A stretch of 64,000 bases of DNA, taken from positions 4,092,001 through 4,156,000 of the forward strand of contig OZ241377.1 in assembly GCA_965200615.1 (NCBI GenBank), in the 5' to 3' direction. Below the pieces are notes generated by a model, which was not told the origin of the DNA, made no database searches, and saw only the letters and a program-made list of their open reading frames with translations. This document shows, piece by piece, positions 41,304 to 48,782 of the stretch. Each line of letters starts with the position of its first letter. The stretch's first letter is position 1. A program made the translations under genes and the position numbers. Origin of the DNA: Bin5 sp965200615. Its GTDB lineage: Bacteria; Chloroflexota; Anaerolineae; Caldilineales; Caldilineaceae.

Positions 41304-42668
41304 ATCGCTTCCAAAGCGGACGGACGTTCATCCAGACTTGAAGGGTATTACAACCTGAGCCTGCCCGACCGAGTTGCGCTCTTGTCCAAGTGGGCGGCAC
41401 TTACCAGCGAAGAAAAAGCCGTACTGGCCGAGAGTATCGGATCGGAGCAGGCCGACATGATGATCGAAAACGTCGTCGGCCGTTTTGCGTTGCCGTTAGG
41501 AATCGGAGCAAACTTCAGGATTGACGGGAAAGACTACCTGATACCGATGGCTGTGGAGGAGCCGTCTGTCGTTGCAGCCGTCAGCGCTGCCGCACTCTTG
41601 GCACGTGCAGGGGGCGGATTCTCGACGGGCAGCACGGACCCCGTGATGATCGCCCAGATTCAGCTTCTTGACGTTGCTGACTCCGCCAAAGCGAGGGGCA
41701 AGATTCTTGCTTCTCGAGAGGAGATTCTGGATTGCGCTGATACCAGTCCCTCCCTTTCGCGCCTTGGGGGCGGACCCAGAAGCGTTGAAGTGCGCCAGCT
41801 GCCGGACACGCCTGCAGGGCCCATGCTTATCGTCCATCTGTTGATCGATTGCCGGGACGCGATGGGGGCAAATGCTGCCAACACTGCAGCTGAAGCTGTC
41901 GCGCCGCTGCTTGAAAAGCTCAGTGGAGGTCGGGCGGGATTGCGCATTCTCTCCAATCTGAGCGACAGGAGACGTGCGTGGGCCGAGGTCGAGATTCCCG
42001 CTGCGGCGTTCGACAGCGATGACTATAATGGCAAAGATGTCGTTCGCGGCATTGCTGAAGCGAACGCATTCGCTTATGCGGACAGCTACAGAGCAGCGAC
42101 CCACAATAAAGGCATCTTCAACGGTGTGGACGCAGTGCTTTTGGCCACCGGGAACGACTGGCGGGCAGTGGAGGCAGGAGCCCATGCCTGGGCAGCGCGC
42201 GACGGCCAGTACCGATCGCTTACGGACTGGCACGTGCGCACGTGCGGGGACTCCGAGTCCTTATTCGGACGCCTTGAGTTGCCTATGGCTGTCGGAACAG
42301 TGGGCGGGGCGACCCAAAGCCACCCTTCTGCTCGAATAGCGCTGAAGATCCTCGGATTGGAAGCTAAGGGAGAAACTGGCACTGAACAGGACAGCAGTGG
42401 TTCAGACAAAGACATGGGCGCGGAGAGCGGCCGCCAGGGGGCGAGAAGGTTAAGCGAGATTGTCGCCGCGGTAGGTTTGGCCCAGAACCTTGCGGCATTG
42501 CGAGCGCTGGCGACAACCGGCATCCAAAAGGGCCATATGCGTCTCCATGCACGTCAAGTGGCGGTGGCGGCCGGCGCTGAAGGCGATGCGGTCGAGTTTA
42601 TTGCCGGTCAACTTGTGACAGAAGGAAAGATACGACTAGAACGGGCCAGGGAGCTGTTGCAAAGGTGA
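41304..42668 (+). CDS. mvaA: Hydroxymethylglutaryl-CoA reductase, class II (degradative-type family)
   Basis: 454 residues if translation begins at the ATC codon 41304, which has a perfect AGGAGG (41292-41297) 6 bases upstream. The conserved N-terminus SRLEGYYNLSLPDRV lies upstream of the first canonical start (TTG 41382), and no ATG, GTG or TTG occurs in frame between the stop at 41253 and 41382. Catalytic residues of the class II family are present: Glu in VEEPSVVAA, Asp in RDAMGANAANT, Lys in ATHNKGIFNG and His in KGHMRLHAR. VGGATQSHP is also typical. An insert of about 25 polar residues (near 360-386) precedes LSEIVAAVGLAQNL. It interconverts HMG-CoA and mevalonate and is paired with HMG-CoA synthase. 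Confidence 0.9.
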   Translation: MASKADGRSSRLEGYYNLSLPDRVALLSKWAALTSEEKAVLAESIGSEQADMMIENVVGRFALPLGIGANFRIDGKDYLIPMAVEEPSVVAAVSAAALLARAGGGFSTGSTDPVMIAQIQLLDVADSAKARGKILASREEILDCADTSPSLSRLGGGPRSVEVRQLPDTPAGPMLIVHLLIDCRDAMGANAANTAAEAVAPLLEKLSGGRAGLRILSNLSDRRRAWAEVEIPAAAFDSDDYNGKDVVRGIAEANAFAYADSYRAATHNKGIFNGVDAVLLATGNDWRAVEAGAHAWAARDGQYRSLTDWHVRTCGDSESLFGRLELPMAVGTVGGATQSHPSARIALKILGLEAKGETGTEQDSSGSDKDMGAESGRQGARRLSEIVAAVGLAQNLAALRALATTGIQKGHMRLHARQVAVAAGAEGDAVEFIAGQLVTEGKIRLERARELLQR

Positions 42669-42723
42669 AAGTCAGGCTGCGCCCTACGCGGGCTGTCTGG
42701 GTAGTGCGACGAGAGGAGTTCAT

Positions 42724-43830
42724 ATGTTGAATCAGCCAATTCAACAGGTAGGGATTGTGGGATACGGGGCTTACGTTCCGCGTTACCGCTTGCCCGGTTC
42801 AGAGATCAGCAGGGTCTGGACAGAGGAGATTGAAGCCGTTAGCAAGAGGTCGTGTGAGGGAAAGAATGGTTTGAAGGAGAGGAGAGCGACCAATTTTGCA
42901 GGTGAAAAGGCCGTGCCAGGGCTTGATGAAGACACGGCGACGATGAGCATAGAGGCGGCCCGCAATGCGCTGGCGCGTTCGAAAATCGATCCGCAGGAGA
43001 TCCGCGCCGTCTGGGTGGGAAGCGAGAGCCACCCCTATGCGGTCAAGCCGACCGGTACAATCGTGGCCGAGGCGATCGGCGTCACACCGGCCACGCAGGC
43101 AGGAGATTGGCAGTTCGCTTGCAAGGCGGGTACAGAAGCAGTACAGGCCGCGATCGGTCTGGTCGGCAGCGGCATGGCTCCTTATGCGCTGGCCGTCGGG
43201 ATGGACACGGCGCAGAGCCGACCAAGTGATGCGCTGGAATACACTGCAGGCGCGGGCGGCGCCGCCTTATTGCTGGGTGCAGCAGAGGAATCGGTTGCCG
43301 TAATCGAGCGAAGCCTGAGTTATGTATCGGATACGACCGATTTCTGGAGAAGGCCCGGAAGGCAGTTTCCCAGCCACGCCGAGCGCTTCAGTGGAGATCC
43401 TGGCTACTTTGGCCATGTCTTGCCGGCCGCCGACCAGATGATGCAGGAAGCGAGGCTGACTGCGGCGGAAATCGACCATGTTGTCGTGCACCAGCCCAAT
43501 GTCAAATTCCCAGTACGGGCAATGCGCACCTTGGGATTTGAAAGAGAACAGTGGGAGAACGGACTTCTGGTCGAAGAGATTGGCAACACCTACGCCGGTT
43601 CTGCCCTCGTCGGCCTGACTGCTATCCTGGATATTGCCACCGAGGGTCAGCTCGTTCTGGTCGTCAGTTACGGCAGCGGGGCGGGATCGGACGCTTTCCT
43701 TCTACGTACAACCGGTCACTTAACAGCCGCTCAGCGTAGCGCCCCATCAACCAAAGAGTACATAAGTCGGCGCATCGAGATTGACTATGCGCAATATGTG
43801 CGGCTCGTGGGGAAGCTGGCTGCTCACTGA
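42724..43830 (+). CDS. mvaS: Hydroxymethylglutaryl-CoA synthase (archaeal-type family)
   Basis: 368 residues, ATG with GAGAGGAG about 6 bases upstream. A thiolase-fold enzyme that condenses acetyl-CoA with acetoacetyl-CoA. Seen are VGIVGYGAYVPRYRL at the N-terminus, EDTATMSIEAARNAL, the catalytic Cys in QFACKAGTEA (near 137), SYVSDTTDFWRRPG, the catalytic His in VVVHQPNVKFP (near 258) and VSYGSGAGSDAF near the C-terminus. The pattern is that of the archaeal and Chloroflexi-type synthase rather than the Gram-positive MvaS. It lies 55 bases after the reductase, giving the first two committed steps of the mevalonate route to isoprenoids. No later mevalonate genes are in the window. Confidence 0.92.
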   Translation: MLNQPIQQVGIVGYGAYVPRYRLPGSEISRVWTEEIEAVSKRSCEGKNGLKERRATNFAGEKAVPGLDEDTATMSIEAARNALARSKIDPQEIRAVWVGSESHPYAVKPTGTIVAEAIGVTPATQAGDWQFACKAGTEAVQAAIGLVGSGMAPYALAVGMDTAQSRPSDALEYTAGAGGAALLLGAAEESVAVIERSLSYVSDTTDFWRRPGRQFPSHAERFSGDPGYFGHVLPAADQMMQEARLTAAEIDHVVVHQPNVKFPVRAMRTLGFEREQWENGLLVEEIGNTYAGSALVGLTAILDIATEGQLVLVVSYGSGAGSDAFLLRTTGHLTAAQRSAPSTKEYISRRIEIDYAQYVRLVGKLAAH

Positions 43831-43938
43831 TGGACCGACTCGAACGCAATCGAGCCGGCGGCAGGTGTGGACTCGTGCCTCTTCTATTTGCCGCACGAAA
43901 GGCAACGATGGCAGGACAGAGAGCGCATTCGTCTCATA

Positions 43939-46900
43939 CTATTGTCCCCCCTCCAAGACTTTCAGAGAGTCGACCAGGAATGTACGCCAACGGCCTTCCT
44001 CGTCGATAGGAATGTAGACGGCCTCGCGCCCGACATGGATTGCGTTGTTTGGTATAAACTCGCCTGCGTCGGTAGTGCCCAAAGCCATCCGCAGGAAGTA
44101 TTGCAACTTCCGCTTGGGACCGTCGTCCAAGTCCCCTTTGACCACGCCTGATTCACCGATTGCGTGCAAAGGAAATCCTTGAGGAAGCCGAATGGCAATC
44201 TGATCGCGTCTGCGGCCGATATTCAGGATTCCGGCTTTCAAGGCCTCCATCTTCACCTGAATCTGGTAAAACAGGTTTTGCAATTCCAGTGGTATTGAGT
44301 TCGTTTCCGGGTCTGTGCCGAAGCGGTCCTCGATCTCCTTCTCCATTTCTTCCAGATCATGTAATGAATTCAGACCAGCTATTCGGCGATAAAGCTGAAG
44401 GCGCAAACCCTCATCGTCAACATAGGTCGCTGGAATTTCGGCGCGCAGGGGCAGGTCGAGAGTGACCGGAGGAGCAAGCGGATCGTCCAACTCGATCGGG
44501 AAAGGCGCGCCTTCAGGCTGCTGCGATGACGGATGAGGCGCCAGAGCTCCGTTTGCGCTGTCCGCCAGATGCGTGTCGCCGTTCACTCCTTGAGCCTTGG
44601 CTAACCGCTCCCTTTTGTCGCGGAGGTCATTGACCGATTGGGCCAGCAGGCGCGTGTAAAGGTCAAAACCTACACTGGCGATTTGGCCGTGTTGCCTTGC
44701 GCCAAGAAGCTCGCCTGCCCCGCGGATCTCGAGGTCACGCATGGCGATGCGAAAACCTGCTCCCAACTCGTCGCTGCTTTCAAGCAGGGCTTCCAGCCGG
44801 CGGCGGGCGTCGAAAGTCAGTGTACTGTGGAGATCGTGAAAGAGGTAGCAGTAACCCCTCACAGCGCCGCGGCCGACGCGCCCGCGCAACTGGTACAGTT
44901 GCGCCAATCCGAAATGATCGGCGCGATTCACTATAATAGTATTGGCACGGCGAATATCGAGTCCGTTCTCGACGATCGTGGTACAGACGAGCACGTCGAT
45001 TTCTCCGTCGGCAAAGCGCATCATCGTGTTTTCCAACTCACGCTCGGCCATCTGTCCATGTGCCACCGCAACAACCGCCTCCGGCACCTCGCGCTGAAGA
45101 CGCGTTGCCAGCGTCTGGAGCCCCCGCACGCGGTTATGGACGAAAAATACCTGCCCGTCCCGCTCCAGTTCTCTCTGAACCGCTTGACGAACCAGCGTGC
45201 TGTCGTACTCAGAAAGAATTGTTCGTACAGGCAGCCGCTCCCTGGGAGGCGTGTTTATGGCGCTCATATCGCGAACGCCGCTCAAACTCATGTGGAGAGT
45301 ACGCGGAATCGGTGTCGCGCTGAGTGTGAGCACGTCCATCTGAGACCGCATCTGCTTGAGGCGCTCTTTGTGGCTGACGCCAAAGCGTTGTTCCTCATCA
45401 ATGATGAGCAGACCCAGCGACTTGAAATGCACGTCTTCTGAAAGGAGCCGGTGCGTGCCAATTACGATGTCAACCGTCCCGTCCCGCATCTTTTGCAGCA
45501 CTTTCTCCTGTTGGGACTGTGTCCTGAAGCGCGAGAGCATCTCTACAAGAATAGGGAATTGCTTCAGGCGCTCGCTGAAAACGCGATAGTGCTGCTGCGC
45601 GAGAACGGTTGTCGGCACGAGCACCGCCGCCTGTTTGCCATCCATTACAGCTTTGAACGCCGCGCGAATGGCAACTTCAGTCTTGCCGTAGCCGACGTCG
45701 CCGATAATGATTCGGTCCATTGGCCGGTCAGTTTCCATGTCGCGTTTGACGTCCACGATGGCGTCGATCTGGTCTGCCGTTTCGCGGAAGGGGAAGGCTG
45801 ACTCCATCTCCTCCTGCCAGGGACCGTCCGGGCTGAATGCGTAACCGGGGATGACCTCTCTCTCTGCGTAGAGCTTCAGCAGATCTTCGGCTATGTCTTC
45901 AACCGCTTTCTTGGCCCGAGCTTTCACGGACTGCCAGTCGCTCGTGCCCAGGCGCGTTACGGAAGGCGGGATGCCGGAGTCGCCCGCCCCTACGTAGCCG
46001 CTCAGGCGGTCTGCCTGGTGCACGGGAACGTAGAGTCTGTCGCCTCTGGCGTAGTTCACCTGCAGGTATTCTCGCTCGACACCGCCCATTTCGAGTCTGG
46101 TCAGACCCTCATAAATGCCGATGCCATGCTCCATGTGAACGACATAGTCGTTCGGGTTGACATCGGCGAAAAACAGTTCGGGCGCCACTGTGGATTGGGA
46201 CCTGCGACGATGTTGGTGGGATTGCCGCGTCCAGCCAAACAGCTCGGAATCGGTGTACAGACGCAAGGGCAAATGCAGCCTGTCGTTGCTGTCCCCCTCC
46301 GGAGCAGGGGAGCCGTTCATGACAAACCCTTCCGACAGAACGCCCTGCAAGAGAGAGATTCCACTGCGAGGCGGTGTCTCCAAGTCGGAGATCAGGTTCG
46401 CAGGCAATTGAGCCTCGCGCAGTTCCTCCTGCAGTCGAGCAGTCTGACGCGAAATCAGGACTACGCTGTCAGATGACTTGGCAACCTTTCGCATTTCCTG
46501 CAAAATGCGCTTGGTTTGCCCGGCAAAGTGTGGGCAGGGAACAAATTGGCGTGCGATGGCAGTACTTTCGTCCTCCCTGTTTCCCCCCGGGAGACCGTTC
46601 GCACCCAAAATCAGCGGTCTGCGCGCAGCAATCCGTTCAAGCAGCTGTTCGGGACTGAAGAAACTTGAGTCGAATCCGGAAGGCAGTTCGTGGCCGCGCA
46701 GAAGTTCCTGGTAGGTACGGGCCGCCGCTTCCCCGGCCTCCTTAAGGCTTGCGGCCACCTCCTCGCCATCGTCGATGACCAGAAGTCCCCTATCAGGCAG
46801 GTGGTCCAAAAGAGAAGCCGGACGGTTGTAAACGTAGGGCAGATACCACTCGATGCCTCGAAACGTACGGCCGGCGGCAAGGTCATCCAGTTCCTCCGCA

Positions 46901-47832
46901 ATCTCCTCGCGGATGGCAAGTACCAGATTTGGCTCCCCCAGCAGTGTTGCGCGCAGATCATCAATACGAGCGGCGCTGCCCGAGTCCGTTCCCAGCTCCC
47001 CAACTTTCGCTGGGACTTCCTCAGGCGTGTCCTGGACCAAAGCGGACCCTTGCCGAAGGTCATGAACGGTCGCGGCGGCGGAAGCTTCTTCCTTGGGGAG
47101 AGCCGGAGCAGCGCCGCCGGCGAGGACGCTTCCAAGCGCCTCACTTCCAGGCCCGATCAAAACTCTTTGCAGATGTCGCTCGCTGCGCTGCGTTGCCGGG
47201 TCGAAAGACCGCAGCGTTTCCACTTCGTCGCCAAACAGGTCGATGCGGACCGGATGCGGCAGATTTGGGGGCCAAATATCGACGATTCCGCCGCGACGGG
47301 CGAAAGATCCCGGCTCCTCCACCACTTGCATAGGTTCATATCCGTTTTGCACCCACCGGCCCGTCAGCTCATCCAGTTGAACGAAGCTGCCGACGCGTAT
47401 AGGACGCAGGGCCATTCGAAACGTTCTGGCTGGCAGGGTCTTCTGCATCAGAGCACGGGCCGAGGAGACCACAATAGTTGGCCCGGCACCTTTTTTCTGC
47501 AGGGCCGCCAGTGCGGTCAGTCTTAGCTGACGCGTGCGCCCGGTCCAGGGAATACGTTCAAAGGGCAGCGCGTCGGGTTCTGCGTAGAGAGAGATCGGCA
47601 GTGCCCCAGCGGAAGCCGGCAGGTACATTTCGAGTTGCTCAACCCATTTTTGGGCTTGTTCGGCTGTGCCGGTCACCACAAGGACCGGTCCGTCTCTCTC
47701 GACGGCAGCGCCGGCGACAAAATATGCGCGCGCTGACGAGTAAAGCTTTTGAGGCGCCGACGTATGCTCATTCAGAAGCGCTTGAAAGTCTGGCAGGGCT
47801 CTTAGCAGCGGAAGCAGACCAGAGAGATTCAT
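43939..47832 (-). CDS. mfd: Transcription-repair coupling factor Mfd
   Basis: 1297 residues, longer than the about 1150 of E. coli Mfd. The N-terminal UvrB-like module includes the damage-repair UvrA-binding region (LPFERIPWTGRTRQLRLTAL, RRGGIVDIWPPNLPHPVRIDLFG). An Ala/Glu-rich insert of about 60 residues follows near 240-300. The RNA-polymerase-interacting domain begins at NPNDYVVHMEHGIG (near 556), and the RecG-like motor has Walker A GDVGYGKTEVAI (near 709), DEEQRFGV and SATPIPRTLHMSL. The C-terminal TRCF domain is at about 1140-1280. It removes stalled RNA polymerase and recruits UvrA. It follows pth by 91 bases, the classical pth-mfd arrangement. Confidence 0.96.
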   Translation of the reverse strand: MNLSGLLPLLRALPDFQALLNEHTSAPQKLYSSARAYFVAGAAVERDGPVLVVTGTAEQAQKWVEQLEMYLPASAGALPISLYAEPDALPFERIPWTGRTRQLRLTALAALQKKGAGPTIVVSSARALMQKTLPARTFRMALRPIRVGSFVQLDELTGRWVQNGYEPMQVVEEPGSFARRGGIVDIWPPNLPHPVRIDLFGDEVETLRSFDPATQRSERHLQRVLIGPGSEALGSVLAGGAAPALPKEEASAAATVHDLRQGSALVQDTPEEVPAKVGELGTDSGSAARIDDLRATLLGEPNLVLAIREEIAEELDDLAAGRTFRGIEWYLPYVYNRPASLLDHLPDRGLLVIDDGEEVAASLKEAGEAAARTYQELLRGHELPSGFDSSFFSPEQLLERIAARRPLILGANGLPGGNREDESTAIARQFVPCPHFAGQTKRILQEMRKVAKSSDSVVLISRQTARLQEELREAQLPANLISDLETPPRSGISLLQGVLSEGFVMNGSPAPEGDSNDRLHLPLRLYTDSELFGWTRQSHQHRRRSQSTVAPELFFADVNPNDYVVHMEHGIGIYEGLTRLEMGGVEREYLQVNYARGDRLYVPVHQADRLSGYVGAGDSGIPPSVTRLGTSDWQSVKARAKKAVEDIAEDLLKLYAEREVIPGYAFSPDGPWQEEMESAFPFRETADQIDAIVDVKRDMETDRPMDRIIIGDVGYGKTEVAIRAAFKAVMDGKQAAVLVPTTVLAQQHYRVFSERLKQFPILVEMLSRFRTQSQQEKVLQKMRDGTVDIVIGTHRLLSEDVHFKSLGLLIIDEEQRFGVSHKERLKQMRSQMDVLTLSATPIPRTLHMSLSGVRDMSAINTPPRERLPVRTILSEYDSTLVRQAVQRELERDGQVFFVHNRVRGLQTLATRLQREVPEAVVAVAHGQMAERELENTMMRFADGEIDVLVCTTIVENGLDIRRANTIIVNRADHFGLAQLYQLRGRVGRGAVRGYCYLFHDLHSTLTFDARRRLEALLESSDELGAGFRIAMRDLEIRGAGELLGARQHGQIASVGFDLYTRLLAQSVNDLRDKRERLAKAQGVNGDTHLADSANGALAPHPSSQQPEGAPFPIELDDPLAPPVTLDLPLRAEIPATYVDDEGLRLQLYRRIAGLNSLHDLEEMEKEIEDRFGTDPETNSIPLELQNLFYQIQVKMEALKAGILNIGRRRDQIAIRLPQGFPLHAIGESGVVKGDLDDGPKRKLQYFLRMALGTTDAGEFIPNNAIHVGREAVYIPIDEEGRWRTFLVDSLKVLEGGQ

Positions 47833-47923
47833 TCTACTCGTGTTGTCAGTGACACCTTTGTGGAGGGCCGTCCTGCTTCAGTAGATGCAGAGGCCCGGAT
47901 TAGAGTTAAGAAGGATTGCAGAC

Positions 47924-48550
47924 TCAGGCCGCCGTCGCCGGCGCTGAGTTAAAGTGATTCATTGCCAGGTCAATTCCATGAAATAGCCAGGCTTCCACGG
48001 CGTCGGCGATGCGCGGGCGCAGAGACTCGAAAGTGATCTCCTCGTTGACGCTGAAATTCTGCAAAACGTAGTCGGCCGGACTCATAGGAGTGTGAGGCCG
48101 ACCTATGCCCACCCTGGCACGCGGAAATCGATCGGTACCCAGCATCTGAATGAGCGATTTCATTCCGTTGTGCCCTCCGCTACCTCCAAAGGGGCGCAGG
48201 CGCAGCTTGCCGCTTGGCAGGTCGAGTTCATCGTAAATGACGAAGATATCTCGTGGTTCAACTCGATAGAAGCTGGCCATCGGCGCGACTGAGGTTCCGC
48301 ACCGGTTCATAAATGTGAGGGGGCGCATGAGAACCACCCTTTGGCCGGACATATCTTCTCTCGACAGTCGATCACGCTCCAGCACTCGCGAATGCGTGAT
48401 GGAACCCAAGCCGAACAGGGCATTGAATTTCGCTCGCGAGAGTGTAATCGCATGCCGCTCGGCCAAAATGTCCAGCACTTGAAAGCCAATGTTGTGACGA
48501 TTGCACGCGTATTGGGGCCCGGGATTGCCCAGACCCACGATCATTTTCAT
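47924..48550 (-). CDS. pth: Peptidyl-tRNA hydrolase
   Basis: 208 residues from the ATG at 48550 (MKMIVGLGNPG is the universal N-terminus; 15 further in-frame codons upstream are not homologous). Catalytic and substrate residues are visible: Asn in GLGNPG, His in NRHNIGFQ, Asn in FMN, Asp in YDELDLPSGK and Asn in GGSGGHNGMKS. RARVGIGRP and DYVLQNF complete the family pattern. It releases tRNA from peptidyl-tRNA that has dropped off the ribosome. The C-terminus ends in a short Ala-rich tail. Upstream of mfd in the same direction and probably co-transcribed. Confidence 0.95.
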   Translation of the reverse strand: MKMIVGLGNPGPQYACNRHNIGFQVLDILAERHAITLSRAKFNALFGLGSITHSRVLERDRLSREDMSGQRVVLMRPLTFMNRCGTSVAPMASFYRVEPRDIFVIYDELDLPSGKLRLRPFGGSGGHNGMKSLIQMLGTDRFPRARVGIGRPHTPMSPADYVLQNFSVNEEITFESLRPRIADAVEAWLFHGIDLAMNHFNSAPATAA

Positions 48551-48782
48551 GGTCAACCGCTTTTCCAGTTTCCCTTCGAACGCAGCCCGGGGCACGTTCA
48601 GGTCGGAAAAATGAACCCTGGCACAGCTTGAAACAACGAAACAGGCTGGCGGTTCTTGAGAATTGCTGCCTTCCGCCTCCGAATCGCGAGCCAGTCATCG
48701 CAGAAGTGAGCGACAGTCAGCAGTTGATTATCTCGCATACAGTTATGTTCGCCAAAAAAGGAAGGACAACTATGGGTGTCGG

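Noticed and set aside
44638..45441. Long plus-strand frame opposite mfd
   Set aside because: Shadow of the Mfd translocase region; no independent start signal or domain.
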